Assembly (NCBI GenBank): GCA_016779565.1
Contig: JADHNJ010000013.1
Location: 1-54,733 of the forward strand
Reading direction: 5' to 3'
Source of the DNA: Pseudomonadales bacterium
GTDB lineage: Bacteria; Pseudomonadota; Gammaproteobacteria; Pseudomonadales; Azotimanducaceae
DNA length: 54,733 nt
The notes beneath the pieces are model-generated. The model worked only from the letters and a program-made list of their open reading frames with translations, was not told where the DNA came from and did no database searches. Below, piece after piece: positions 27,779-37,527 of this stretch; position 1 is the stretch's first letter; each line of letters begins with the position of its first letter. The position numbers and the translations under genes were made by a program.

Positions 27779-29167
27779 CTAGGTGCCCGCTGCCAGCTGC
27801 GCTTGGCCCTCGGCAATTTGTTCTTGCGCAACTTCGATGCCAGTTCGCATCTTGGTCACCAGCTCATCAACCTGGGATTTGGAAATAATAAGAGGTGGAG
27901 ACAACACGCAGACATTGATTAAGGGTCGGACGATTAAACCCTGTTGATAGCAGCACTCATCCACAAGATTGCCCAAGGCGTAATCCAGGTCTAACTGACT
28001 GCCATTGCCTGCAAGAATTGGTGCTTGCAATTCGACGGCCGCCATCAGTCCTTTGCCGCGCACTTCTCTTACCAAGGGCAGTGTCTCAAGGGTCTTGAGC
28101 GCCGCGAGGAAGTAGCCCGACAGTTGCTGCACATGATCAAGCAGCTTTTCTGCCTCAATAATATCCCAAACCGCCAGGGCTGCGGCACAGGATACCGGGT
28201 TTGCAGACCAGGTATATCCGGTCGAAAAAATATTATCATCCGCATTGTCTCCTGCAACTTGAGACATTAACGCTTCAGAAATCACAAAACCGCCCAAAGG
28301 AAGATATCCAGAAGTCACCCCTTTAGCAAAAATAATGATGTCAGGCACAAAACCAAATACTGCCTCTGAGGCAAACCAGTGGCCTAGCCGTCCGAAGCCA
28401 GTGACCACCTCATCGGCGATGTAAAGGATGTCGTGAGCTTGTAATAGCGTCCGACAGCGCGCGTTATAGTTTGCTGGTGGTACAATCACGCCGCCCGAAC
28501 CTAAAATCGGTTCGGCGATCATACACATGATATTTTCCGGCCCTACACGATTGACCACCTCAGCAAGCTCGTCGATTAAGAAGTCACAAAATGCGGCTTC
28601 TGAATCGAACTCCGGATGGTTTCCCTGATGCGGCGCAGATAGGAAATGTACAGTACCTTTAACGGTGTCCATCGCAGATTTATCTCGCTCTTTACCACTA
28701 ACCGACGCCGACAAATAGGTGCTGCCATGGTACCCCTGCTTACGCGCGAGAATATGCTTGCGATTGGGATGGCCCTTGATGTTATTGGCCATCTGACAGA
28801 ACCTAAGTGCAGCATCAACCGCCGTTGATCCGCCGGTGGTAAAGAAAACACGGTTCAAGTCTCCCGGCGCCGCCCGAGCAATGCGCTCGGCTAGTTCTGC
28901 CTCGGGGCCGTGGATAACAGAAAAGGCACTGGCATAGCTTAGGGTTTCAGCTTGCTGCGCAACTGCGTTGGCAACTTCAGATCGGCCGTAGCCGACCTGC
29001 ATACACCACATACCTCCTGGACCATCGAGCAATTGATGACCCTTTTCGTCGTATACATAAACACCTTCGCCCCTTTGAAGCTCCGGAGTTTCCCGATCCT
29101 TGCCAAGATTCGGTAGATCCGCCCAAGGATGCAGCAGATGTTGATTAAAGCGGTCTCTCACACTCAC
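27779..29167 (-). CDS. Class III PLP-dependent aminotransferase, second
   Basis: This 462-residue aminotransferase is closer to the putrescine/taurine/omega-amino acid:pyruvate group. It has the N-terminal [53 protein letters not shown], Asp252 in [11 protein letters not shown] and the PLP lysine 282 in [13 protein letters not shown]. The pattern of a substrate omega-amine with pyruvate as acceptor is family knowledge; the true amine here is unknown. GTG start with AGGA about ten bases upstream. The next gene begins eight bases after its stop, so the two are one transcript. Confidence 0.9.
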   Translation of the reverse strand: MSVRDRFNQHLLHPWADLPNLGKDRETPELQRGEGVYVYDEKGHQLLDGPGGMWCMQVGYGRSEVANAVAQQAETLSYASAFSVIHGPEAELAERIARAAPGDLNRVFFTTGGSTAVDAALRFCQMANNIKGHPNRKHILARKQGYHGSTYLSASVSGKERDKSAMDTVKGTVHFLSAPHQGNHPEFDSEAAFCDFLIDELAEVVNRVGPENIMCMIAEPILGSGGVIVPPANYNARCRTLLQAHDILYIADEVVTGFGRLGHWFASEAVFGFVPDIIIFAKGVTSGYLPLGGFVISEALMSQVAGDNADDNIFSTGYTWSANPVSCAAALAVWDIIEAEKLLDHVQQLSGYFLAALKTLETLPLVREVRGKGLMAAVELQAPILAGNGSQLDLDYALGNLVDECCYQQGLIVRPLINVCVLSPPLIISKSQVDELVTKMRTGIEVAQEQIAEGQAQLAAGT

Positions 29168-29330
29168 AATGATGGTTTCCTAAAGCAGCGTCATCGACGA
29201 AGAGCACCATCATACCATCCGATGACCGTCCTAGTCGGACACCTTGGTCTACCTAAGAGACACGCTCGCAACAATCGTTTCACCCTATTGGTCTTTAACA
29301 GGTTCGTAAGGGACCACGCTCACGGCCGAA

Positions 29331-29603
29331 AACAGACTAAAAGCTAATGGAAGAACTGCATGTCGGGGTTATCAACAAGCCCCATTAGGCATCGCTTACT
29401 GCAGATTGGTCGCGGATCGCAAGTCGTGCATCAAGTTGCATTCGAATATCTTTATGCGCTTCCCGAAACAGACTAAAAGGCTCCTGGAAGAACTGCCTGA
29501 CAGGGTTATCAGCGGGCACCATTAGGCATCGCTTGCTGCAGATTGGTCGCGGATCGCCTGTCGTTCATCAAGTTGCCTGCGAATATCCCTATGCACCGCT
29601 TTC
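29331..29603. repeat. Tandem duplication of the transporter gene's 3' end, two ~136-bp copies
   Basis: Copy A spans about 29331-29466 and copy B about 29467-29603. They share aacagactaaaag, attaggcatcgctt, gcagattggtcgcggatcgc and gaatatc blocks in the same order and are about four-fifths identical by eye. Copy B contains the stop codon and last residues of the GPH transporter gene. Copy A is a degenerate non-coding duplicate just beyond it. Confidence 0.88.
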
Positions 29604-30997
29604 GTAATACGATATTGATTAATCAAAGCAATCGGCGCCAGATACAAAAGCGGCAACAGTATTCCCACTACTAAGCCAAGCCGAAAAATCATCTCGTCCG
29701 AAACCTGGGTCGGATCCGTCTGAGTTGGAAATGCGATCAAGGTCATTAAAAGGCCACCGAGCATGATGCCAACGCCGCTCACCGCCTTGCCTGAAAACGA
29801 CAAGGCCGCGTTGAACATCCCCTCCTGCCGATAGCCCGTTTCAAGTTCGTGCTGATCTAAGATATCTGCCAACAAAGACGCCGAGATAACCCCTTGCACC
29901 ACCGCGATAGCGACCGCTACAACGCCCATACCCACCAAGATTGCCAGCAACCGAGGATCGCCGTTATCTGGCAACACATCTAAAAATCGCAAGTTAATGA
30001 GTGCAATGCCATCGAACAAAGCCACTATTGCACAACAAAGTATGATGTGTTTTTTCTCCCAGCGCTTTTGAATCAATGCAATCAGCGGAAAAGCGATAAA
30101 AGCACCCACTGCTGACAGCGAGAACCAACGTAAATCTGTCGTGTCAAACCCCCAGAAAAACGTGTTCATATAAATACCTAAATTCGTGGTTGTGCCCCCG
30201 ATGGCCGATATCAAGATGACGATGATAAAAATCAATAAAAACTGACCATTTTTAAACGCGCGCAACATGTCTGTGATGATCGATCCAAGGCTTAGTGTCG
30301 CTGTCTTTTGCGTATGCTGTCGAAGATATGGCACCTGATCGAGGGTTAGTAAACTCGTAGCGAGCGCACCACAGGTGAGTAGCAGACCAGCGGCTATCCC
30401 AACCATCGGGTAGCCGGCGATATTCATTTGACCGACAGGAAAAGCCTCGTTACTTGGCAATAAAAAGGTATATACAAATAGAGGAAACGAGACGCCAATG
30501 GCCCAACCCACGGCGTAACGATGCGCCATGACGGAGGTTCGTTCATGATAATCATCGGAAAGCTCGGAGGCGATCGCAGCCCAGGGTACAAAATACAGCG
30601 TCATCATGCCCCGGGTGAGCACTAGGCAACCGAGCAACCACCCCAACAAGACGGTTTGTGACGCCGCTTCAGGCGGTGAGAACAACCCATAGATTCCTAG
30701 CCCCAGCGGCATTGCAGCGACCACCATGAGCGGATGCCGACGTCCCCAGCGCGTTTGTAAATTATCTGAAAATGCCCCAACAACCGGGTCTGTGACAGCG
30801 TCAAACAACATTGCCAACGCCAATACCGCTGATACAGAAAAGGCATCCAAGCCCAACAGCTGACTGTAATAAAAAAGCGCGAAGGTATTTAACACCCAAT
30901 TTTTCACGGTATCGGGAATCGCACCAATCCCCTGATAAAACTTAACTTTAAAGCTTAGCGCTTCGCCTCTTGCTTGCCGGGAATAACTAGGATTCAT
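29522..30997 (-). CDS. GPH-type MFS transporter (sodium/sugar or related symporter)
   Basis: This 491-residue protein with about 12 membrane helices carries the glycoside-pentoside-hexuronide (MelB-like) signature. LALAMLFDAVTDPVVGAFSDNLQTRWGRRHPLMV is cut by residue limits, but the key parts are DAVTDPVVGAFSD and RWGRRHP. Family members use Na+ or H+ to import sugars, while homologues also carry other solutes. ATG after GGAAGG. It lies between the aminotransferases and a small membrane protein on the same strand, so it is a candidate importer for the island's substrate, though that is inference. Its 3' end is duplicated downstream. Confidence 0.88.
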   Translation of the reverse strand: MNPSYSRQARGEALSFKVKFYQGIGAIPDTVKNWVLNTFALFYYSQLLGLDAFSVSAVLALAMLFDAVTDPVVGAFSDNLQTRWGRRHPLMVVAAMPLGLGIYGLFSPPEAASQTVLLGWLLGCLVLTRGMMTLYFVPWAAIASELSDDYHERTSVMAHRYAVGWAIGVSFPLFVYTFLLPSNEAFPVGQMNIAGYPMVGIAAGLLLTCGALATSLLTLDQVPYLRQHTQKTATLSLGSIITDMLRAFKNGQFLLIFIIVILISAIGGTTTNLGIYMNTFFWGFDTTDLRWFSLSAVGAFIAFPLIALIQKRWEKKHIILCCAIVALFDGIALINLRFLDVLPDNGDPRLLAILVGMGVVAVAIAVVQGVISASLLADILDQHELETGYRQEGMFNAALSFSGKAVSGVGIMLGGLLMTLIAFPTQTDPTQVSDEMIFRLGLVVGILLPLLYLAPIALINQYRITKAVHRDIRRQLDERQAIRDQSAASDA

Positions 30998-31071
30998 AGA
31001 CAGCCTTCCCTTGTCTCATCATCAGATGATGAGTCCGCAGAGCGGGTGAAACTTCGTGTGATTTAGGTGCA

Positions 31072-31674
31072 TTAACCCTTAAAGCCCGCAAACAGGTCCA
31101 GTCCCTTTAATTGTTTCGGTGGGAGCCCGGCCTCAACAGCGTCGGCGCGCAATTGCTCATAACTATAGGGCTGTAGCAACTGTCTCCGAGTATGGAAAAC
31201 GCAGACCAAACCACCCCAAATATTTAATGCGACACACATAAAGGCGACCCAAGACTGGATATAGCTGATAAAAAAAACAAACAGCAGTATCTGCAACCAG
31301 AATTCGGGCTTGGTTACCACAACCAGCAAACCAAGTCGTCCAGGCATTAACGTCATCCAGATTGTCATCATAAGCAGCGCTAAACTGACAAAACAGAGCT
31401 CTAGCTCGAATCGCGTGACCGCACCTTCTAAAAGACCGTTTAGAGCGACGAATCCCAGTAAAAAGCAAATGGCTGCATGCATTTTACGACCAACCTTATC
31501 TTTGATCTGCAGGTAGCTATTCGCGCGCGCACCTAAGATCATCCAGGACGCCGGCTTAACCGCAAAATCGTCGAATATCTCGTAAAGCCCGATACTGAGA
31601 TAAACAATAGCTTCAACCCAAAGCACGCCTTTAAGCAACGGGGTCAGGGTCAACAATTCTGTCGCGCTTAACAT
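31072..31674 (-). CDS. Small integral membrane protein of unknown function
   Basis: This 200-residue protein has about four hydrophobic helices (residues 10-30, 68-85, 90-110, 122-155) and a charged C-terminus with EQLRADAVEAGLPPKQLKG. I do not recognise a family. The ATG follows AGGAG with seven-base spacing, a good site. It sits 75 bp from the transporter gene on the same strand and 120 bp from the FAD oxidase, consistent with one transcript. Confidence 0.62.
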   Translation of the reverse strand: MLSATELLTLTPLLKGVLWVEAIVYLSIGLYEIFDDFAVKPASWMILGARANSYLQIKDKVGRKMHAAICFLLGFVALNGLLEGAVTRFELELCFVSLALLMMTIWMTLMPGRLGLLVVVTKPEFWLQILLFVFFISYIQSWVAFMCVALNIWGGLVCVFHTRRQLLQPYSYEQLRADAVEAGLPPKQLKGLDLFAGFKG

Positions 31675-31796
31675 AGCTTTGCTCCTGGGGACGATTCTTT
31701 CTCTTGAACCCGGTTGCGAATTTTTGCGGGCCCAACCTCATCTCTCACTTTAATGATCCAGCGTTTTACAAACAAGTGAAGGGATTAACCTCCGTG

Positions 31797-32912
31797 TTAA
31801 CTGACCTGCAACCTAGCTGGATTAAGTAAAGGTAGACTAGCCTGCTCAGTGTCAGTTAACTGCCGTTTGGTTACTAGCCCAGTGATCAGGTCAGCTAAGG
31901 CAGGCGCGCTTTGGAAACCATAGCCGCCTTGCCCAGCGAACCAGAAAAACCCAGGCGCTCTAGCGTCTTCACCGACAACGAAGGCGCCATCACTTGCAAA
32001 GGTCCGAAGGCCAGCCCAAGCCGATTTCACCTTAATCTCACCAAGCTCGCACACGGCCTGCACTCGATCGATTGCCAAGGCAATATCGTAGTCCTCGGGC
32101 TGCGCATCACAGGCGACTTGCGGTGTTTCGTCAGCTGGCGAGATCAGTAACTGATGTCCCTCTGCTTTAAAATAGAAATGTTCAGATACACCGACACACA
32201 TCGGCCAACGCTGATGACACCATTCGGCGGCCGCTTCTATTAATACTGCGGTGCGTCGTTTTGGAATAAGCGATAGCGGTTTAAGGCCGGCCCGGACAGC
32301 AATGTCGTCTGCCCAAGCACCAGCAGCATTAATCACATAGGCTGCATCAAAACTTGCATCGCAACTGCATCGTACGCGCCATCCCTGACCTTCTGGGGCA
32401 AGTTCTACAACTTGCTTTCGTGTTTCAATAGCGCCTCCGCGCTTAAGCAACCGCCTTCGAAAACCTTCGAGAATAGCGTCGACCCTAAGATCACCACCAT
32501 CGACGTCAAGCAGTCCACCAAAAAGCCCGGGTTTCAAAATGGAGATGTGTTCAGGCAAGTCTTCAGGAGTAACAAACTCAAGCCCCGGCTGACTCGACCA
32601 CAGCGCGTCAAGCGCCGAGGCCTCATCTTGATCAGCGACGAACAAAGACGACCTAGGTATCAGCAAGTCAGGTGCAAAGTCCTTGGGTGGGTTTTGATAG
32701 AAGGATGCGCTCGCAGCAGTTAGTGATCGCACTACTGCGTTACCGTAAGCCGGAGCAAAATACGCTGCCGATCGGCCACTGGCATGATAACCGGGCTGAG
32801 ATTCTGCTTCGAGCACGAGCACTTTTAAAGTGCTGGCTAGCCCAGCGGCAGCAGAGATCCCTGCAATACCGCCGCCAATCACGATCACGTCAAACTGCTG
32901 GCTTTTGATCAA
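31797..32912 (-). CDS. DAO-type FAD-dependent oxidoreductase
   Basis: This 371-residue flavoenzyme of the D-amino-acid/sarcosine oxidase superfamily has VIVIGGGIAGISAAAGLA (GxGxxG at 13-18), a Glu at the end of the second strand (VLVLEAE), GRSAAYF, and the C-terminal GLRTFASDGAFVVGED and WFAGQGGYGFQSAPA. Relatives oxidise secondary amines or D-amino acids, which suits a methylated-amine pathway (inference). The start is TTG at 32912 without a clear ribosome site; no nearby in-frame ATG fits the Rossmann N-terminus. Last gene of the island's minus-strand group, upstream of the transporter. Confidence 0.82.
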   Translation of the reverse strand: MIKSQQFDVIVIGGGIAGISAAAGLASTLKVLVLEAESQPGYHASGRSAAYFAPAYGNAVVRSLTAASASFYQNPPKDFAPDLLIPRSSLFVADQDEASALDALWSSQPGLEFVTPEDLPEHISILKPGLFGGLLDVDGGDLRVDAILEGFRRRLLKRGGAIETRKQVVELAPEGQGWRVRCSCDASFDAAYVINAAGAWADDIAVRAGLKPLSLIPKRRTAVLIEAAAEWCHQRWPMCVGVSEHFYFKAEGHQLLISPADETPQVACDAQPEDYDIALAIDRVQAVCELGEIKVKSAWAGLRTFASDGAFVVGEDARAPGFFWFAGQGGYGFQSAPALADLITGLVTKRQLTDTEQASLPLLNPARLQVS

Positions 32913-33377
32913 AATAGGCTGTGTCCATAACTTATCCGAGTCGATGCTCCTGGTCCAGAGCCGGCAACCAAGATCTTAGACCAAAACTCGCGGCGACCGG
33001 ATCTAACTTAACCGTTTCAGCTGTTCGCGACAATGCTCGCTTATCGCTTACCATGTGACTGCCCTATCGAGGTCGGGGGATTTTTGAAAGGCCTGCCTTG
33101 GGAGCAGGGTTTTGAAGAGCGGATTTGGCATGACGCTTTAAGCCCCCTACCGGCTTGCCGGGCGATTTGATCTTTACCGCCAAAAGCACGCTTGCTAATC
33201 ACACAACCAGTAAAATCTGGACATGTGGCTTGGGCCCATACCTGTTAATGCTTTGGAGCTTAGCAAAAGCGTTTTTTTGCACCCGCGTCACTTGCGGAAG
33301 AAACTTCACCGCCCAACCGTTTTCATGAAAAAATAAGGATGATACTGTAGACCTAGATGTGTAAAAGAGCCTACAGC
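32913..33377. other. Divergent intergenic region
   Basis: This lies between the DAO-type gene (minus) and the small exported protein (plus). A run aaaagcgttttttt near 33257-33270 resembles part of a terminator, but no stable stem fits. No supported gene is seen. Confidence 0.35.
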
Positions 33378-33797
33378 ATGCGGATTTCGCTCAAAGCCCT
33401 CCTGATCGGGCTCTCGTTGCTATTGACCATGGCCCGCGCTCTGGCCGAATCCGACCTGCCGCAAAAGCCTGTGTGGATGAGCGATGATGTGGTTAAAAAC
33501 CTCGTCGCACTCGAATTATCCGAGGAACAGCAAGTGGTTTTTCGTCAAGCTTTAAGCACTTGCCTGACTGATATACAGGCCAATGTTCACAAAATCACTA
33601 AGCGCGGGGGTTTTGATCTCGAGCGAAAGTTAACGCGTGCTAACAAAAAAACTTGGCGCGCCTTCGAGAACACCATGCTACGAGTACTCAACGAGGACCA
33701 GAAAGCGGGTTTTGAGCGCTACCTAGCAGTTCAAATCTCGACTATCACGATCCGTCTCAAAGATAACGTGCCTTTACACTCAATACGGAGTAACTAA
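33378..33797 (+). CDS. Small exported helical protein of unknown function
   Basis: This protein of about 139 residues begins with a clear signal peptide (MRISLKALLIGLSLLLTMARALA, cut before ESDLPQ). The rest is charged and helical with LSEEQQVVFRQALSTCLTDIQANV and LNEDQKAGFERYLAVQ, repeats of the LxxxQxxxF pattern seen in Spy/CpxP-like or Zn-resistance-type periplasmic helpers. That similarity is only by pattern. One cysteine is present. ATG at 33378 is preceded by AAAGAG at eight bases; the upstream ATG at 33357 has no such site. Confidence 0.6.
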   Translation: MRISLKALLIGLSLLLTMARALAESDLPQKPVWMSDDVVKNLVALELSEEQQVVFRQALSTCLTDIQANVHKITKRGGFDLERKLTRANKKTWRAFENTMLRVLNEDQKAGFERYLAVQISTITIRLKDNVPLHSIRSN

Positions 33798-34080
33798 TGC
33801 CCTCTAGGTCGTAAGTCATGTCCTTGGCGCGAGGTTTAAGCTCATGGCCAGGCATACCATCTCGTCCATTCTGGATTCATTATCCCACTCGGGCAGTAAA
33901 CGTCGCTTGCTCATGGCTGATCTACCAAGCTGAATCATCTTTTCGAAAGGGAACGCTCCTTATCCGCGTACATTTTAGGACTCATGCAAGCAGAGCCTCA
34001 TGCAAATGAGGTGAATGATAAACATTGCTCAAGTCCGACATTAAGCCGCTGCAGGCAATAGCTATGGATTTAGTCCGCCC

Positions 34081-35130
34081 TCAGGGAGAACCTAAATGGC
34101 GATTCAAAAAAATCGACAACTCCTGGTATATCGCAGCATGTTCTAATGATCCCTCGATAAACAGATATTCAGCATGGGACAGACCTTCGTAGACGTTGAG
34201 CTCAGCTTCTACACCAGCGGCTCGTAGCTTACGATGCACCCGAGCGGTGTCGCTTAAAAATAGGTCTCGCGTGCCGGTCACTAAATAAGCTGGTGGAAAA
34301 CCAGAAAATTCGCCGTACACAGGAGATAGCAAAGGATTCTTAAGGTCAGCCCCCGCAGCATAAAGGTGCGCAGCATTTTCTAGCAGCCCTTCATACGACC
34401 CAAGAATCCGGTCTACGCCCGCTAAGGTATAGAAGGTGTCACCGGTTTTCGTCAGATCCGCCCAAGGTGTGCCAAGATACAAAGCCCCAGGCGCAGGCAA
34501 CCCAACGTCGTTAAATCGATGCACCGAAGCAAGAGATAACCCCCCTCCGGCGGAGGTGCCGCCTATGCCAATGTTTTCGGGGGAATGTGTTTTGAGCAGG
34601 CTACGATAGACTGCCTCGACATCGTCTAAAGCTGCAGGATAAGGATCGTCAGGCGGCCTTCGGTAATCGATGGCGATCGAAGGGATCTTCGCAATTGCTG
34701 ATATCCGCGCTGCCTCGGGGACACTTTTTACCCCACCCCCAAAGACATAAGCTCCGTCATGCAAATACATGAGCAACCCCTTGGTCTTTGGTGTACCCAT
34801 TGGGTTAATCCAATAGACATCGACGCCAGCAATAACTTGCGCCGCAATGGTTACATTGAGCTGCCCTGATATATCGCTAAGTGACGGTCCGGGCGCGCTT
34901 GCCATGATCGCCGCTGCGGCCCGCCATTCGTCTTCCGTAGTGGGCGCGGACACTTGACGCCGCCTGGTTGAGGGGGCACCAGCAGCGCTGATCGCTTTCT
35001 GAAGGCCAGGGCTTGCACCTTCTGGCACTGGTGGCAGCTGACGCTCGTGCGACCACGCGGTGCTAAAAACACTCAATACAAGGCTACATATCCAAGCAGA
35101 CTTAACGACTATTACTCGCAGATTTTTCAT
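34081..35130 (-). CDS. Exported alpha/beta hydrolase (HSL-like esterase/lipase family)
   Basis: This 349-residue protein has a signal peptide (VVKSAWICSLVLSVFSTAWS, cut before HERQLPP). Its hydrolase core carries YLHDGAYVFGGG, where the usual HGG is HDG, then the nucleophile elbow GIGGTSAGGGLS, the Asp in GTRDLFLSD, and the His in EGLSHAEYL. It resembles hormone-sensitive-lipase-type esterases that act on short acyl esters. I used ATG 35130, whose leader is a classic signal peptide, rather than an upstream start that would add 31 non-signal residues. Divergent from the aldo/keto reductase. Confidence 0.86.
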   Translation of the reverse strand: MKNLRVIVVKSAWICSLVLSVFSTAWSHERQLPPVPEGASPGLQKAISAAGAPSTRRRQVSAPTTEDEWRAAAAIMASAPGPSLSDISGQLNVTIAAQVIAGVDVYWINPMGTPKTKGLLMYLHDGAYVFGGGVKSVPEAARISAIAKIPSIAIDYRRPPDDPYPAALDDVEAVYRSLLKTHSPENIGIGGTSAGGGLSLASVHRFNDVGLPAPGALYLGTPWADLTKTGDTFYTLAGVDRILGSYEGLLENAAHLYAAGADLKNPLLSPVYGEFSGFPPAYLVTGTRDLFLSDTARVHRKLRAAGVEAELNVYEGLSHAEYLFIEGSLEHAAIYQELSIFLNRHLGSP

Positions 35131-35496
35131 AGTTTGATCTTTAAATATTCTTTTATGGGTAACTATCGCATGTCTGCGTAACTTAACACGCGGGTATAGG
35201 CTTTGGCCCCAAGGATTGCCCACAGAGAATTAACCAAAGCAAAAAAGCAATGGCGTGAAAACTCTATCGCAGCAAGTACGAATCTAGGTTAGGAAACACC
35301 AAGGCTACGACCTAACGAAATCCGAGGGAAATGAGCGGAAAAACGCATTCGCCGCAGATTCCCTTGAAGCCCTTTGGTCAAGCATGAAGGTTTGACCCGG
35401 CGCGCCCAAATAAGGCACCCTCTAAACCTCACTGCGAGACAAAAGGCTCGACGATACAGCCTCTCATACCCAACACATGAAAAGGAACGCAACACA
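35131..35496. other. Divergent promoter region
   Basis: Between the esterase (minus) and the aldo/keto reductase (plus). It must hold both promoters. No palindrome or clear -35/-10 pair was singled out. An upstream in-frame extension of the reductase (from 35374) lacks protein-like character. Confidence 0.35.
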
Positions 35497-36528
35497 ATGC
35501 TGGCATCACAACAACTAGGGCATAACACCGGCCTTAGCGTCTCAAAACTCTGCTTGGGCACAATGAATTTTGGTGAGCCTGGTCGTGGTCATCAAGGGGA
35601 TTGGACGCTGGGTACAGAAGACGCCCGGCCAATCTTCAAGGCCGCTATCGAGCAAGGTGTCAATTATTTTGACTGCGCGGATATTTACGGCGTTGGCGCC
35701 TCGGAAATGGTGGTCGGTCAGCTATTAAAAGAGCTTCTGCCACGTGATGAGTACGTGCTTACCACCAAAGTGTCGATGCCCATGGGCCGATCGCCCAATC
35801 AAGGCGGCCTGTCAAGGAAACACATTATCGAAGGCATTGATCGATCGCTAAAACGCCTCGGACATGACTATGTTGACCAGCTGATTATTCATCGCCATCC
35901 CCACGGCATTCCAGGCCTCGCCCAAACCCCGATCGAAGAAACCATGGAAGCGCTTCACGATGTGGTTAAAGCCGGCAAAGCACTTTACCTTGGCGCCTCT
36001 TCAATGTTTGCTTGGCAGTTTGCAGAGCTTCAAATGACCGCCGCCCACAATGGCTGGACAAAGTTTATCTCGATGCAGAACCACCTGAATTTAATTTACC
36101 GGGAGGAAGAACGTGAAATGATTCCTTACTGCGTTAAAACAGGGGTTGCAGTGACTCCTTGGTCGCCCTTAGCCCGTGGCATACTCGCTGGGGCTTACAA
36201 AGGTAGTTTCGATGGTGGCTCTACGGCGAGATCGTCAGGGCAAGATCGCAAGCGAACCGAATCTCTATACCACGGCGACAACATTTTCAAAATTGCCGAT
36301 CGAGTGATCGAAGTTGCTCACAAGTATGGCAAGACGCCAGCGCAGATCGCGGTTGCCTGGCTGTTCACTGTTGAGGGCGTTGTGAGCCCAGTCGTGGGCG
36401 TATCGAAGGCTTCCCAATTGACCGACTTGGTTGAGGCAACCCAGATCGAGCTTGCGGAAGACGATATTGCTTACCTAGAGGCTTTATATCAACCCGTAGA
36501 AAACTTGCTATCGAGCGGGATGTCTTAA
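35497..36528 (+). CDS. Aldo/keto reductase
   Basis: This 343-residue (beta/alpha)8 NADPH-dependent oxidoreductase has KLCLGTMNFG at the start, the catalytic Asp and Tyr in FDCADIYGVGASE, Lys in LTTKVSMPMG, and His in LIIHRHPHG. A late NADPH-binding segment reads VVGVSKASQL. It resembles the plant-type/YajO group that reduces aldehydes or ketones. ATG 35497 follows AAAAGGA at about ten bases. It is followed by a 6-bp stem hairpin (36537-36556) without a T run. Confidence 0.92.
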   Translation: MLASQQLGHNTGLSVSKLCLGTMNFGEPGRGHQGDWTLGTEDARPIFKAAIEQGVNYFDCADIYGVGASEMVVGQLLKELLPRDEYVLTTKVSMPMGRSPNQGGLSRKHIIEGIDRSLKRLGHDYVDQLIIHRHPHGIPGLAQTPIEETMEALHDVVKAGKALYLGASSMFAWQFAELQMTAAHNGWTKFISMQNHLNLIYREEEREMIPYCVKTGVAVTPWSPLARGILAGAYKGSFDGGSTARSSGQDRKRTESLYHGDNIFKIADRVIEVAHKYGKTPAQIAVAWLFTVEGVVSPVVGVSKASQLTDLVEATQIELAEDDIAYLEALYQPVENLLSSGMS

Positions 36529-37527
36529 TGCTAGTAGTCGCTCATTTTATAGCGACCACTCCCAACCCTACTCGAGTCAGATCGCTGGTTTAGTATCTCG
36601 ACCCCTTGCATCTGACCGATGTACATTGCAACCTCGACTCAGAACCTATGCTAGCCGTGGTTGCCAAATCCACTCATTTTTAAGCATGTGCAAAAAAAAA
36701 CGCAGATGCTACCGAATAAGCGAGGGGATTCGACATATAGGCAATCATGATCAAACATTTTAAGGCTTCGACTCACCTAACATCGCACCGATAGATATGG
36801 CCCTGCGGCCAGCGGCAATCATTTCCGTGCCTTCAACGCGTTGCTTTTCACCCTCGGTTCGTTATGGCTTATGGCCAGTAACATCAAAACCTTGGAACAA
36901 GCCATACTCCTGTTCAATAACATGCAAGGGCAATTTGTCCTGTTTTTTAATCCGAAGGCAGCCTAAAACTGCCTTCAGATGATTTGCTTAGCCGGTGGCT
37001 TTCGGTCTGAGCAGAACCTTTATTTTTATGCTGGTTGCCGCGAGCGTCATTACTCGTGTAAGACACTGTATACAGGGGCATCTCTTGATTTGAGCTAAAT
37101 TGCTGACCCGATGTTAATACATCAACGACCGCTTTGCCGTGCGTCTCCTCACCGAAACTCAGTGTTGATTCTCTGGGTAGCATTGCACCTGAAACCAAAA
37201 TGCTTGCGCAGCAATATCATTCGCCCACCTCAGCAGGGCTTTCACTCATAAGCAAACCAGACACCGGTTATCGATAACATCAGCTCGCCTCGAGTCTGAT
37301 AAAAAGTTTGACGATTCACGGTATTTGCAGAGAGAAGATAAGATGCCCTAGATGACTTATAACCTGCCTTGCGATCGCGAATATTACTCCAGGCAATATA
37401 CACCAAGCTTCAAAGCTATCCGCGCGACTAGGTTGCCTAATTTCAGTAGATCTTGTATTTCCGCGATAACAGCAAACCTAAACAATTTGACAGCAAGCCG
37501 AATTTCCATCGAATTTACTCAGGCCGA
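36529..37527. other. Long intergenic region, no supported gene
   Basis: About 1 kb between the aldo/keto reductase and the end of the cytochrome operon. Two hairpins are seen: GTCGCT/AGCGAC at 36537-36556, just after the reductase stop, and GAAGGCAG/CTGCCTTC at 36954-36976 with a 7-base loop. Neither is followed by a T run. The remaining frames (61 to 83 codons) have no family features. A small RNA cannot be excluded. Confidence 0.4.

Noticed and set aside
35131-35223. Upstream extension of the esterase N-terminus
   Set aside because: The extra 31 residues are not signal-like; the ATG at 35130 gives a clean signal peptide.
36954-36976. Rho-independent terminator
   Set aside because: The stem is strong, but no T run follows it on either strand.
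36947-37198. 83-codon minus-strand frame
   Set aside because: Its 3' end is made by the hairpin at 36954-36976, and its composition is not protein-like.
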